From contig OY743190.1 of the NCBI GenBank assembly GCA_963555705.1, positions 23,257,491-23,321,490 of the forward strand: 64,000 bases of DNA. The letters run 5' to 3'. The stretch is from Ligustrum vulgare (taxonomy: Eukaryota > Streptophyta > Magnoliopsida > Lamiales > Oleaceae). Below the pieces are notes generated by a model. The model ran no database searches. It was given only the letters and a program-made list of their open reading frames with translations, and was not told where the DNA came from. Below, in pieces: positions 23,390-36,284 of this stretch. The translations under genes were made by a program, and so were the position numbers. Position 1 is the stretch's first letter, and each line of letters opens with the position of its first letter.

Positions 23390-24110
23390 ATTTTTAGGAG
23401 AAAATTTTTGAGGTTGGGCTTAGTGGCCGACCTTGTAATTTTTTGTTACGAAGAAGGGATCAAGCAGTTTTTAAATTTTAAGAGAATATTTGTAAGGTCA
23501 GGCGTGGTGACCGACCTTGTAAATTATCAGTACAAAGAAGGGGTCACGCCCTTCGTGTAATTTAAGGAAATGGTTAGTAAGGTCGGTCATTTAGGCCGAC
23601 CTCGTAAACCTTTTGCACAACGAAGTAGTCAAACCTTTGACTTTGTGTAACTTAAAGAAATAGTTGATAGATCGGGCATGAAGGCCAACCTTGTAAACTT
23701 TTAGTACAAAGAAGGGATCAAACCCTTTGTGATTTAAGGAAATAGTTTGTCATGTCGATCATGTTGATTGACCTTGTAAACTTTTTGTACAAAGAAGGGA
23801 TCAAACCCTTGACTTTCTGTAATTTGAGGAAATAATTTGTCAGGTCGGGCATCTTGGCTGACCTTGTAAATTATTTATATGGAAGCAATTTGTAAGGAAA
23901 TAATTTGTAACATTGTGCCATGAGACAGACATTGTAAATTATTTGGAGGAAAATAATTTGTAACATCGTGCAATGAGACATACATTGTAAATTATTGACA
24001 TGGAAATAATTTGTAACGTCGTGCAATGAGACAAACATTGTAAATTATTTGGGGGGAGTAACTTGTAAAGTCGTGCTGTATGACTGACCTTGTAAGTTTT
24101 TCCAATGCTT
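23390..24110. repeat. Tandem repeat block in Tat 3' region
   Basis: Diverged tandem units of about 110-115 bp, each with a GTCGGGC..GGCCGACCTTGTAA box and an AAGAAGGGATCAA box (~23400-23830). These pass into shorter ~60-70-bp units with ATTTGTAACATCGTGCAATG (~23880-24060). Such blocks before the 3' LTR are known in Tat/Ogre elements. Confidence 0.75.
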
Positions 24111-24499
24111 GATCTTTTCGCTCTCATTCTTCTGAAAAAAACACTTTAATTGAAGGGGGACTTGACTGTGTGCCTCGTTTAACCTTACCCAGAAAAAACA
24201 CTTGGCAAAAAATCTGGATAGGAAAAAGCGTACCCGTCCCTGACTCTGAAGATAGATAAATTGGGCACGCAGGCTCGACCTTGCTGACAAATATATAAAT
24301 GGACGTGCAAGTCCGTAATTAAAATTAAAGTAATGGGTTCGCAGACCTGACTATTCTATAACTAGATGACTTTGTGATTAATAAGGAGGACTTGCAGGAG
24401 AATGGTGCCTATTTGTAGTAGGGCTTCAGATTTTCAACATTCCATGGTCGAGGAAGGGGTTTGGAGTCCATGGTTCTTAGACTGTCAGAGCCCTTCTCG

Positions 24500-27400
24500 A
24501 CCTTTCGAATGACTTCGTACGGTCCTTCCCAAATAGGCCCGAGCATCCCAGGTTAGTGACCGGCAGCTTCACTTCAACGCAAGACAAGATCCCCCATTCT
24601 GAAGCCTCTCTTTTTGACTCAGAGGTTAAACTAATTAGATATGCATTGTTGATAAGCAGCTATTCTTAGGGTGGCATCATCCCTGACTTCTTCCATGAGA
24701 TCTAGGCTTTCCCTTTGTCCCTCAATATGATTGGGTGATTCTACTGACATTACGCGGAAACTGGGAACCTTCACTTTTACTGCAATGGAGGATTCCATTC
24801 CAAAGGCTAGCATGAATGGAGTTTTCCCAGTTGTTGTCTTGAATGTTGTTTGATTCGTCCATAGAATTTCAGAACGAGATCGGGCCAATCACCTTTGGTA
24901 CTCTCAAGGAGAGTTCTCAGGTCTTGCATTATAAGTCTGTTTGTTACCTCTTCCAATCTATTACTTTGCGGTTGTGAAACTGAAGTTAACTTATGTTCAA
25001 TCCCCAAATTCTTGCAGAATTTCTTGAAGGCTTGACACTTGAACTTTTTCCCATTATCAGTTATTAATGTCTTGGGAAGACCAAATCGATAGATGATTGA
25101 CTTCCAAACAAATGACTCCAACTTTTGTTTTGAGATTACGGTGAGAGGTTTTGCCTCTACCCATTTGTGAAATATTCCATAGCCACTGCTAAGAACTTGA
25201 CTTGGCCACGAGCTATGAGAAAAAGCCCAAGTATGTCAATTCCCCATTTTGCAAACGGATATGGGCACATAATCGAAGAGACCTCTTCCGCTGGTTGATG
25301 TAGTCGGGCTGTAAACCTTTGGCACTTATCACAAGTCTTCACATAGTTGAGGGTGTCTTTCCTCATGCTTGGCTAGTAATAATCGCATCTTACCAATTTT
25401 GTTATTAGAGCTCTTGCTCCTTGGTGTCCTCCACAGATTCCTTCGTGAACCTTGGCCATAGCAAGGGTTGCTTCTCACGGGGTCATACATTGAAGGTAGG
25501 GAAGTGTGAAACTCCGACAGAACAAAGTGCTCTGCAAGATGGTGTACCTTGGAGCTCTTGATTTGATCCTTCTGGCTTCTGCTCTATCAACTGGAAATTT
25601 TCCCAATGTCAAGTATTCAATGATTGGATGCATAAATAGGGCTCATGCTCCGAGATATCTATAACATCGGGTTGTTGTGTGATGCTGTGCTCATCGGAAA
25701 AACACAATTATTTCCAAGTTATCCAAGTTGGAAAAAGTAAGTCTTGACAGGGCATCAACTTTATGATTGGCGGACCTTGGTATTTTCTCTACGCTACAAG
25801 ATTTGAACTTCCTTTGCAAGTCTAGAACCACTATTCTGTAAGATTACATCTTCTCGTCTTCTGCTTCGAAAGTTCCATTAACATGTTCTACCACCAACTA
25901 TAAATCACTCATGACCTTGACATGCTCAACCCCGAGATATTGTGTGGCCTGAAGTTCGGCGATGACAGTCTCATATTCTACATCGTTATTGGTGGTCGGG
26001 AAATCGAATCTAACTGTGCACTAAATTTCCATTGTGCCATCATCCTTTCTCAATATGATTCCGACCCCCGAGTTTGCGACATTCGATGCTCCATCAACTT
26101 GCAAAGTCAATGTATCCTCTTTCCTGCCATGACATGTTGACCCCTGAGGTCTTGGGGTGAGTTCGGCGATGAAGTCTTCCAAAACCTGTGCCTTTATACG
26201 AGGTTGGGATTTGTATTCAATGTTGTATTCTCCGAGTTCAATTGATTGCAATATCTGTTTCACAGCTTGATTGGTGAGAACTCTTATGGATTGAGCTCGA
26301 AAATAAGGTCTCAATTTTTTGGATGTTGTGACAAGGGAAAGTGAGAGCTGCTCTGCTAGAGTGTACCAGGTTTTAGCATCCAGTAACATTTTGCTGATTC
26401 AGTAGACCGATTTCTTAACCTTCCCTTCTTCCTTGACTAGAACGACGCTAACTGCATGCTCTGATACTGCTAGGTATAGAAAAAGATCATCCCCTGGATT
26501 TTAATTCACTAGAATCGCTTGCGATCCCAAATATTCCTTGAGCTTTCTGAAGGAAGTTTCAAATTCTTCATCCCACTTGAATTCTTTATTTTCCTCTGAG
26601 AGACTTGAAGAAAGGGAAGCATTTATCTGCTGCTCTTGATTGAAACTCCTCAGTCCTGCTATTCTCCTTGTGAGTTTCTGGATTTCCCTTATGTTCCTCG
26701 GAGGTCCATAGATGTAAGGGCTATGATTTTATCAAAATTAACTTCAATGCCCCGCTGGATGATCAAGAATCCAAAAGATTTTCCTGAGCTTACCCTGAAA
26801 GCGCACTTGGTAGGATTTAGCTTCATCTGATGCTACCGAAGTGTAGAGAAGATGTCTTCCTGGTCGGCTATATGGTCTTTCTTTCTCGAGCTCTTCATCA
26901 CCATGTCATCAATATAAACTTCGATTTTCAGTCCTATGTGCTTGGAGAAGACCAGTTTACAAGTAGCCTCAGCAATTTTTTGCTTGAACGGCATGACCTT
27001 GTAGCAGTATATTCCTTCGTTGACCATGAAGGAGGTTTTCACTTGGTCTTCCTGCCCCATTTTGATCTGATGATATCTCGAGAAAGCGTCAAGGAAGTAG
27101 TATAGCTCGAAACCTGATGTGGAGTCCACCAACCCGTCAATCGGGGAAGAGGATAACTGTCTTTGGGGGCATGCTTTGTTCAGATTTGTGAAATCTATGT
27201 AAACTCACCATATACCATTAGCCTTCTTCACCAAGACCACGTTGGATAACCATTCTGGATACTTCACCTCCTTGATGAACCCTGCTTTCAAGAGTTTATT
27301 GATTTCCTTCTTAATTATTTGCCTTCTTTCGGTAGCAAGCTGCCTTCTTCACTACTTTATAGGCTTCTTATACGGTTGGATGGTAAGCCTATGTACCGCA

Positions 27401-27900
27401 AGTGCATGGTCAATCCCGGGCATGTCCTCCGCATTCCATGGAAAAATATCGAGATTTCTTTTCAAGCACCGTGACAATTCTTCCTTCATTATTCTGGGAA
27501 GCTCTTTTCCAATTGTGAAAGTTTTGCCCTCCAAGATAAGAACTTCCTCCAATTCTTCCTTTGGTGACATACGCTCTTCTGTGGGAGGTTCAATTGACAT
27601 TAAATTCATTTTCCCCTTTCAAATGCAGCTGACGTAACAATTTCTGGCCATCACTTGGTTACCTCGTACTGTTGCTATGCCTACGGGAGTCGGGAACTTG
27701 ACTGCCAAGTGGTATGTTGATATAATTGCTCTCAAGATGTTCAAGAAAGATCTTCCCAGGACAACATTATAAGACTAGCTGACCCGACCTCCTTACTCCC
27801 CAATGCTCGAGCATAGTTCTTCCTAACATTATTTGAATCACCTCCCGAAGCTATACCACCAATGATAAAATTTATGGCATCAGTGGGCCTATTCTTCTCC
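24500..27900 (-). pseudogene. Tat-type pol: protease, RT, double RNase H, integrase
   Basis: Fragments in order: protease/linker about 27900-27350 (ELEEVLILEGKTFTIGKELP). RT 27132-26550 includes YIDDMVMKSSRKKDHI. The RT-linked RNase H is about 26550-26270 (EQLSLSLVTTSKKLRPYF). A second RNase H start (LTLQVDGASNVANSGVGIIL) is at about 26110-26020. Integrase 25366-24500 has the zinc-binding end (YVKTCDKCQRF), PFAKWGIDILG and SIIYRFGLPKTLITDNGK. The tandem arrangement of two RNase H domains is specific to the Tat branch. Several stops and frame changes occur. Confidence 0.75.
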
Positions 27901-28099
27901 TCCCTTTTCTCCTGATCTTAAGGACCCTTATCATCTTTCTTCACGTAATGCTCTAGGAGGCCCCTTTTGATGAGGGCTTCTATTTCAAGTTGGAGTATTC
28001 ATCCATGGTATGTCATGGGTTCTAGTGAAAATCGAAGTATTTATTGCGATTTCGCTCATCGATTTTTCCCTTGATAGGTCTTGGCTAGCGCAGGTCTTC

Positions 28100-29000
28100 T
28101 CGACTTTTAATTTCCATGAGAATGTGAGACGAAGGTGCATTTTAAAGGAGTGGAGTTCTGATTCTCGTAATTGTTCCCCTTTGTGCTAGATCGGGAAGAA
28201 TTCAGTCCATCTTTTTGTCTTGATCTTTTGTTACCTTGCTTGATGGGTTTAGTAGACTGTGCTGTTGTTGATCCATGAATCTGATCCTGTGCTCTCACTG
28301 AAAACAGGGTTTCTTCCATGTTTATATATTTTTCTGCCCTTCTGAGGAGTTCGGTCATGTTTGCAGGCGGATTCTTAGACAAAGACATTCTGAATTCCTA
28401 GACCCGTATGGCTAAGGTTAAAGCCGAAGTCGTCGATGTGATGTGAAGATCAGGAATCTGAAGCCTTTCACCTTTGAAGCGGGTCATGAACTCTCGTAGT
28501 GTCTCATTGGGCCCTTGCCTCAACTGCATGAGGGAAGCGACTGTCTTCTTTATCCTTTTGCTACTTGCAAAGAAGGCTGTGAATTTCTCAGTAAGATCGG
28601 CGAAGGAAGAAATTGACCCTGATGTTATTGTTGAAAACCAATCTCAAGCTGCATTGGTTAAGGTCTGCGAAAGGCCTGGCATAATATTTGGTCAGGAGCA
28701 TTCTACATGTCCATGACATTGGCGTCGGTATTCAGGTGGTTGTTGGGATCTGTGGTTTCGTTTTATTCCTTTATCCGATGATATTCGAATCTTTCAGGTA
28801 AGGGGAATGATGTTATTTTAGGGGTGAAAGGGGTTCTTTTAGTGATAGAGGTCCCACCTCGTGTGTTCTGTCTTATCCTGTCTGCTATTCCCTTCTAAAT
28901 AATCTTGGAAATTTCTCATTGTGTCAAGTTGGCGAAGCCTTTATTCATGGGATGGGCCCCCCGATTTCTGAGGAATTGATGTCAACAGGATTGACTGGCC
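28100..29000 (-). pseudogene. Tat-type gag, degraded
   Basis: The conserved end of the gag core reads MSLSKNPPANMTELLRRAEK with KYINMEE following (28388-28290). A basic low-complexity tail runs to 28107. Upstream, several frames give the usual gag core (FMTRFKGERLQIPDL near 28490-28440). It is interrupted by stops. Confidence 0.65.
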
Positions 29001-29277
29001 TTCCCTGGGAATCATTCCAGGAGTATTCATGTCGAGTACTTCTTGGCGATTACCCGCTGTTGAAAAATTTGATGGCGGTCATGGAGCTGCTGTTGGAGTT
29101 CATTGAAAGCTTCTCGACTAACTTGCTTGTTATCTAGTGTAACTTTTGTATGTTGTTCTTTCTCAACAGCTTCAAGAGGTGGGGATTATCTCCTTCAACC
29201 AATGTCGAGGTCGGAAGAGGTTGTCCCGTGGATGTGGAAGGGAGATTTTAAAGTCTATTAACCATGACTAATCGAAT

Positions 29278-29301
29278 CTTTTCTCACAGACGGCACCGAT
29301 A
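29278..29301 (-). promoter_or_regulatory. Primer-binding site of the Tat element
   Basis: The minus strand just after the right LTR reads CGGTGCCGTCTGTGAGAAA. This is the GGCGCCGTC-type primer site usual for Tat elements. Confidence 0.55.
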
Positions 29302-29303
29302 GA

Positions 29304-29731
29304 TGCTGTAAAAATTCCTAACCGTGATGTGACAAGATTTGAAGTTGCTTGATCACTGAAAAAGATAAATGTATTCGCCTTGAATGACTTAAAAAGGCGA
29401 TGATGATTCTACTCGCTGCCCCTTCCCATGTAAGAATTAGTTTTCTGGAAAGAGAAAAGTAGAAAGAGAAATATATAACTGAAAAACTGTATTAATCATG
29501 AATCAAATAATATTCGATTGGAGGAGGTGAATTTGTAGGGCTTAAAAGCCCGTAACCTTCCCTATAATAAGGAGTCTTCTTTGTGTAAGCTTACCTTTTA
29601 AGAGAAGAATCCGTATAAGTATTGAACTTTCCTTTTTTTGGGGATCTCCTTATGGAGATCATCTTATCTTGAGGCCCAAGAATGTGGCCCATTCATGAAA
29701 CCTATAGACAAAGGATGACTCAAGACCTGAT
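29304..29731 (-). repeat. Truncated 5' LTR of the Tat element
   Basis: It matches 20515-20912, then breaks off directly into the Helitron-like sequence. About 500 bp of the LTR's outer half are missing. The two LTRs differ at many positions, so the insertion is old. Confidence 0.65.
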
Positions 29732-29734
29732 TGA

Positions 29735-30075
29735 ATATTTTTTATAATAATATTTTTATAATTTAAACTATTAAAATGTTAGATGATAATAATATTTTTA
29801 CAAATTTATACTTTTTATACAACGAATGAACGTCTAAAACAAAATTTTAAATGATTTTTAATTACCTGACTTATTATTTTTCATTTAAATGTTATGCATT
29901 AGTTGATTATTTTTAAATTGTCCTTTTCTTTTTTCAAACTACAGTACCAATTTATTATTTTTCTATTTATTTCATCATACACATACTTGACGTATAATAA
30001 AATAATTTAAAAAATATTAAAATCCCAATTATATATTTCGACATAATGTCGTGCATCACACATGTGAAACACTAG
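29735..30075 (+). mobile_element. Helitron-like 3' end, copy 2
   Basis: It parallels 19690-20003 and ends GTGAAACACTAG|T, with CGACATAATGTCG a few bases inside. It abuts the truncated LTR, so either the Helitron-like DNA or a deletion removed the LTR's outer half. Confidence 0.4.
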
Positions 30076-30359
30076 TAAAACACTTAAACTAGTATCTCTT
30101 AAGAACGATTTGATTATTCAGAGAAATTGGAGTCGTTTGGAAAGAGCTCAAAAGAATTACAACAAGAAATTGTTTTCAATTAAATTGCTTATTCAATCGG
30201 TGTACAAGGATTTAATTAACAAGTCGTCATTCTAGGATTCCACATCTTTATCTTTCAATAGACTTATTGAGCTTACACAAAATACATTAACCATGACAGT
30301 GACAAAATCTCAAGATAAATTTCACAGAAAACTAAAATTACAACACCAGCGAAATTGAA

Positions 30360-30580
30360 CGTGCCTACTTGGGAATTAGTTTGATCCACCTCAGTTAAAG
30401 TATAATATTCGATTGAATTTATTCTAGTATTCTTAAATCTCCAAAAACTTGCTTGTTTGTATTTACCTAAATATTGTTTCATTATAAATCTCAAGTTCCT
30501 ATAATCGAAATACGCAGATTTTTAGAGATTTCGAGACATAACGAACAATAAATTCTGTCTGCCTAGTCGTAGCAGGTGAT
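30360..30580 (-). pseudogene. BBE-like gene relic (C-terminal fragment)
   Basis: Nucleotides 30365-30580 align by eye with the 3' part of the BBE-like gene at ~54960-55150, on the same strand. Shared blocks include ACTTGCTTGTTTGTA and GAGATTTCGAGACATAACG. The corresponding protein block (KQASFWRFKNTRINS versus KQASVWGFRYFKNNF) is visible, but stops and indels occur. It is probably a dead tandem paralogue. Confidence 0.7.
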
Positions 30581-30681
30581 GTGTAATATCCAAACTTTTA
30601 AATTAATCAAGATACATTTCTGCATAAGAGCTGTCAAAACAAGAATATCTGCCTCAATGTATAAATAATTGAAAAGTATTA

Positions 30682-30867
30682 GCCTCTGTTTGGCAAAAAT
30701 TCATTTATAAATTTTGTTTATAGACGGCCACGTGATATCTCTTTGGATAATTTTAACAATTTTTGTTTATCAAAAATTCCCGCTAACCATTATTGGCTTT
30801 TCAACAAAATAGACCCACGTCACCGTTTATAAATAAAATTTATAAAGATTTTTTTACCAAACAGATG
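30682..30867. mobile_element. Possible MITE
   Basis: Inverted ends GCCTCTGTTTGGCAAAAA and, inverted, TCATCTGTTTGGTAAAAA enclose a ~185-bp A+T-rich coding-free body. No sure target duplication is seen. Confidence 0.4.
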
Positions 30868-31199
30868 AAGAAAACTTGAAGTAATTGTTGAATAAATATT
30901 CTTCTGCAAAATATTAATTTTCATATAAACATTTTTATGAATAGAACTAGCTAGGAACCACGAATTCAATGATTAAATTTTCCAAGATGTTACGTATGGT
31001 ACACTATTGATATTTCAAAAAAAAAAAGTCAACATAATTTTATTTTATTTATTTATTTATTTTTAATATATATTCAATATGATAATGCTTGATTCCCGCA
31101 ACAAATTAATACTTGCTGAGATGAAAAGGACTGGAAAGCCAGGGAAAGAGAAAACAATAAATAACACTATAAGCGTTCGTTGGTTTTAGTAATATCAAT

Positions 31200-31512
31200 A
31201 ATTCAAGAATTAAATATTCATTTGCAGATAGATGGAAGAGATAAAAGAAAAAAAATTAAAAAATAGATAATGGAGTAATAGGAATTACAATTACAAATAT
31301 TAAAAATGATTATTTTAGTTAGGACTGTTATGGTCTGTTTGGCTGTATATTTGTAATATTAATTTTATAAATACTAATAGTAAGTATGTACACTGCAAGT
31401 CTTATGTATGTGATGAATGATAATATAATTATAATTGAATCAAGAACCAACATTTTTATGTCATATAATTATAATTACCAATCATGCAGCGGTTTCTATC
31501 AAGGATCAATCA
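31200..31512. repeat. LTR-like direct repeat A (left copy)
   Basis: About 300 bp match 36285-36560 in the same orientation (GTTAGGACTGTTATGG, ATACTAATAGTAAGTA, TTATGTATGTGATGAATGAT). The style (A+T-rich, then GATGAATGATAAT) looks like the R/U5 part of an LTR. The copia element starts at its right end. Confidence 0.55.
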
Positions 31513-34500
31513 TATAAGAAGCTTGGAAATTGTATATTGATATTCATGGTGATGACAGAATTTATAAAACAAGGGAGAACTCCTACCATAACTAGATTGC
31601 TTTACAAGAATCCTAAAAAGATACAAATTGATATAGAAAATGATATACAAAGATCACAAAAGATAACAAGAACAATATTGAAGATAACAAGAATAATATT
31701 GAAGATATTATTTCTTCATACCTCTTCTTATCATGCCCCCACAAGATAGACGTTCCATTGGAAATGCCTATCTTGGATCGGATTTTAGCAAATCCGGCAC
31801 TAAGCACCAAAGACTGGCTTGGTCAGTGGGTCTGCAAGTTGGTCCCCACTTGAGATGAGCAAGATAAGAAGATCTCCATTTAGAACATGGTGACAAACGG
31901 AGTGAATATCAAGCTTGAGGCGCTTCGTTTTGGAGTGGAAAATCGGATTTGCGCAGAAATAGGTAGTACCAACATTGTCACTGTAAATCACTAGGGTGAC
32001 ATGGAGGGAATGAGCAAGCTTAGTGAGTAGAGATTTTATCTAAAGGATCTTAGAGGCAATGTAGGCTACAGCTCAATATTCAGCGTCTAAAAAGGAGTGA
32101 AGGGACATTGAAGGTGATTTCTTGAGATGAAGACCAAAGCATAGGGAACCACAGAGATATCTTAGAAGGTGTTTTACAGTAGCCCAATGTGTAATAGTGG
32201 GCCGATACATAAACTGGGAAATTTTGTTAACAGCAAAAGCTATGTCTGGGTGAGTAAGGAGCACATACTGGAGACTACCAAGAACACGCCTGTAAATGTG
32301 GTGGAGGCCGAGAGAGGGGTTGGTGCAGGTTTGGCATTGAGCATTTTGGTGTGAGAGAGAAGTTGGGCAATATACCGATGTTGAGTAAGGAATATGCCAT
32401 CAAGAGTTGGAATGACTTCAACATTGAGGAAGAATGAGAGAGGACCAAGGTCTTTAAGAGAGAATTGAGAAGCTAATTTTTGGATAAAAAGTGCAATGAG
32501 TGATTCGGAGGAGCCAGTTAAAATGATGTTGTCCATATAAACAAGAAGGTAGACTAGAGAGCCACAGTTATTGTAAATGAATAGAGATGTGTCCATAGAG
32601 GAGCTGAAGAACCCAAGTGTGAGAGAAATTTTCGCGGATCTAGTTACCAGGCCCTAGGGACTTGTTTGAGATCATAGAGGGACTTGCACAAATGACAGAC
32701 ATAGAAGGGAAATTGAGTGCTGACGAAGCTAGGTGGTTGAGACATGTAAACATCTTCAGTGAAGGGGCCATGTAAGAAGGCGTTGTTTACGTCAGGTTGA
32801 CAAAGACACCAACTATTCATGACTGCAAGGCTAAGCACTAGACAAATAGTGACAGGGTTAACAACCGGTCTGAATTTCTCAGAGTAATAAAGTCCGGGTT
32901 GTTGGTGAAAACCTTTGGCAACAAGACGCACTTTATAGCATCAAGAGTGCCACCAGGTTTACGTTTGACCCGAAAGACCCATTTGCATCCGACCAAGTTT
33001 TGGAAGTTAATGTGGTAGAACTAGAGTCCATGTTTCATTATTTTGAAGTGCCTAAAACTCAGATTGTATGGTGTCACGCCAATGAGGTGTTTGAAGGGCT
33101 TGAGAGACAGTTGTTGGTTCAAAGTGAGGGTTTTGGGAAGAATGGCAGAGAGGCCATATTTTGAGTTTGGTTTGGTGATGTTATTCTTGGAACGAGTTGT
33201 CATGGAGTGAGGATTTTGTTAAGTGGGGTTGTGGGCATTTGGAACTATGGGCGGTGGTAGGGAAGATGCTGGTGGTTAAGTAGTAGCTACAAGGGCACCA
33301 TCGGGTACGGAGGAAGGCTGGTCGTCACGTTGAATTTTCGACGATGGCATGATGGAGGATTGGGTAGTAGGGGGAATGACTGGTTGGATAAATAGGACTA
33401 AGATTGGAGTGCTTGAGTTGAGGGAGTCGGGTTGGAGCTAGATGAGGGGACTATGGTTGGAAAATGCAAAGGGAATCACATTCTCGATGAACTTGACATG
33501 GCGAGTGTTAAAGATGCGATGAGTGTGTTGATCGATGCAGAGATACACACTTTGGGAAGAGGAATAACCTAAAAAGATACAAGGTTTGGACCTTGGCTCG
33601 AGTTTGTGAGAGGTGTAAGGACGCAACCAGGATAGCAAAGGCAATCGAAGGTGCAAAGTTTAAGATAATTTGGAGGAGATTGGAACAAAGTTTCGAATGG
33701 TGATTTCATGGATAAGCTAGGCATAGGAAGGCGATTGATTAAGTACACGGCAGTAAGGAAGGAAAAGTCCCAAAAGGGTAGGGGTAAGGAGGCATGGTGG
33801 AGGAGGGCTAGGATAGTTTAAACAATATGGCGATGTCGTTTCTTGGCAAAACCATTGTGTTGGGGAGTGTGCGGGGGAGTTTTTATGTTTGAAATTTCAT
33901 TTTCTGAAAGGAAAGAGGCAGAGCAATATATTCTCCGCCATTGTCTGTGTATAGAGTATGTATTGGTTTGTCAAAGTGTTTTTCGACTAGTGATTTATAG
34001 ATTTTGAAAGTCTTGAGCACATTGGATTTTTGTTTCAAAGGATAAAGCCATACATACTTTGAAAAGTGATCCACAAAAATCACATAATATTTGTTATTAT
34101 CATTAGAAATTATTGGGGATGTCCAGACATCGGAGTACACAATTTCTAATGTATATGAAGTAGATAATGGTGATTCTCAAAGTGGTAATTTGTGGGACTT
34201 TTGATAATTACAAGAATGCCAAAAAATGAACTATTGAAGGGACTAGAGAGTGGTAAATTTAGAGATGTAATGGGATGATGAATAATGGATGGTGATGAGT
34301 GACCAAGGCAATGATGCCAATCCATGGGAATACTTTTGGTTATAGCGAAAGCAAGGATATGTTGAGAAGCAAAGGAAGCCGCTGGAAATTCATAGACTCT
34401 GCCATTATTCTATCCGTGTAAAAGAGGTGCCATTGTACTGATATCTTTCACCTGAAATGAGGATGGAAAAAACTCAATTGACACATTATTAGAGGAACCA

Positions 34501-36170
34501 AACTGAGTAACGGATAATAAATCTTGACATGGAAGGCACACATAGAACATTTTGTAGACGAAAGTTTTAAAGGGAAGTAGAAATATTACTAGAACCTGAG
34601 TGAGTTATGGGAAGACTTGAACCATCAATAATTTGAATGCCATCTGATCCTGTATAAGGAGAGTGCAGGGAGAGGTTATCTAGGTTTGTGGTGATATGAT
34701 GACTAGCACCAGTACCAACAACCCAAGAGGTGATTTGAGAAGGAGAGTGTTGAGTATATTGAGCCATTTGGCTAGAGGGTGGAGGGCTTTGGATTGTATT
34801 GAGGCTCGAGAGGATATTGCCAAGGTGGGGGTGTAGATAGTACTGTTGAGGAGTAGTAGGGAGGTGTTTGGCACTATGCCCTTGTTAAGAGCAAAGTTAA
34901 CAGTAGCCACGATAGGGTCGGAGAGAGGGTGGAGCGATGGCCGAGTTTGAGGATTGAGTGGGTTGATTTTGTGTGTTGTTCCAACGATCGTGTTGGTTCT
35001 TTTGCTTGTGGTGAGAGTTGTTAGAGGTTGATGACTTGGAAACATAATAGGCACCGGTAGGGTTAATGGATTTGAGGGAGAAATCTTGAGAAATAAGAGA
35101 CTTAAAATTGATGAGTTTTTCATGTAACTTATCAAACAAGATGGGCTTATCACGAGCTTTGATGGCTGCAGCGATAACATTGTACTCTTCAAAGGTCATT
35201 GAGAATTTTCATCGGGAATTTTCATCGGCTTTTCCTTCAATTGATTGGAGATATTCGGTTATAGATTGGATACCTTTGGTTAAACTAGATTATTGGGATT
35301 TGAGTTGCATAATTTTTCCATGGGATGGTTTGGCGTAGGTATTAGAGAGTGTTACCCAAGCATCCTGTGAGGATTTGCAACTGGCAACAAATGGAACAAT
35401 GGTGGGAGAAAGCGAGCCAAGAATAGCATTGAGTAACAATTGATCATGACGAACTTAGAAGAAAAAAGGCTAGATTAGGAAGAAGAAGGTTGGATAAGGT
35501 GTGGAGATTGGGAGAGCCGTTGGATCTGTATTGTTTGAGGTTTTCAATGTGGTTGATGGGCACAGATTTGTGCCATCAACATAGCCCATGAGATCATATC
35601 CAATAAGGAGAATTTGGAATTGAACTCACCATGAAGGATAATTGGTTGATGTTAGTTTGATAGGAGCTTGAGCACTGACATTAATGGAGATTAATGTAAT
35701 GGACTGAGGAGAGTTTTTTTGGGTGACAGTGGTTGTACCGAGATCGGCCATTGGAGCGTTGATAGAGGGAGATAAATAGAGGAGGGAAATTGAACAGGAG
35801 AAGGTTGCTAGAATTGAAGAAGTGGACGGTGAAGGAGCCTGGAGTTAATTTGGGACTGCTGGAATTTGGAGGCAGGCTGCTGGGAAGGAGTAAAAAATTG
35901 GAAGAAGAAGGAAGAAGCTCTCGTGGATCTGCTGGACTCATTAGAGTGTTATCGTTCTGATACCATATAAGAAGTATGGAAATTGTATATTGATATTCAT
36001 GGTGATGACAAAATTTATAATGCAAGGGAGAACTCCTACCATAACTAGATTGCTATACAAGAATCCTAAAGAGATACAAATTGATATGAAAAATGATATA
36101 CAAAGATCACAAAAGATAACAAGAATAATATTGAAGATAACAAGAATAATATTGAAGATATTATTTCGTT
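31513..36170 (-). mobile_element. Ty1/copia LTR retrotransposon, degraded
   Basis: Short ~200-bp LTRs lie at 31513-31717 and 35965-36170, differing at about a dozen positions. Internal order on the minus strand: gag (35199-34897), protease (34767-34567), integrase (34140-33440), RT (32931-32240), RNase H (32264-31750). A primer motif (TGGTATCAGAACG, about 35950-35962) adjoins the right LTR. ATCAA stands on both outer sides, at 31506-31510 and about 36173-36177, a likely 5-bp target duplication. Many stops and frame changes make it inactive. Confidence 0.75.
31750..35199 (-). pseudogene. Copia gag-pol polyprotein, broken
   Basis: Recognisable pieces: gag core (EEYNVIAAAIKARDKPILFD), protease with altered catalytic triplet (SWVVGTGASHHITTN, where DSGA is usual), and integrase core (HSDVWTSP type at 34140; VDHFSKYVWLYPLKQKS; DNGGEY). 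RT follows (VTICLVLSLAV..CQPDVNNAFLHG, SLYDLKQVPRAW, LLVYMDNIILTGSS with DN in place of DD), then RNase H (YSDNVGTTYFCANP). Replacement of the second RT aspartate and of the protease aspartate adds to the stops as evidence of decay. Confidence 0.75.
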
Positions 36171-36284
36171 TGATCAAATTATAGCTTAAGAGGATTAAGA
36201 GCAAATATTCCAAGAACTAAAAAAAGAGAGGCTATTTCAAGAAAACAATATTAAGAAAATTTAGTTTAGGCTTCCATTAAATTA

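Larger units (their letters stand above)
20515..29731 (-). mobile_element. Tat-lineage Ty3/gypsy LTR retrotransposon, degraded
   Basis: Minus-strand element. Right to left: truncated 5' LTR (29304-29731), primer site, gag (~28100-29000), protease, RT, two RNase H domains and integrase (27900-24500). A tandem-repeat block (~23390-24110), an opposite-strand ORF (21515-23180) and the 3' LTR (20515-21423) follow. The second RNase H, the antisense ORF and the tandem block before the 3' LTR are hallmarks of the Tat lineage (Ogre/Grande/Retand relatives). Many stops and frameshifts show it is old and inactive. Confidence 0.8.
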
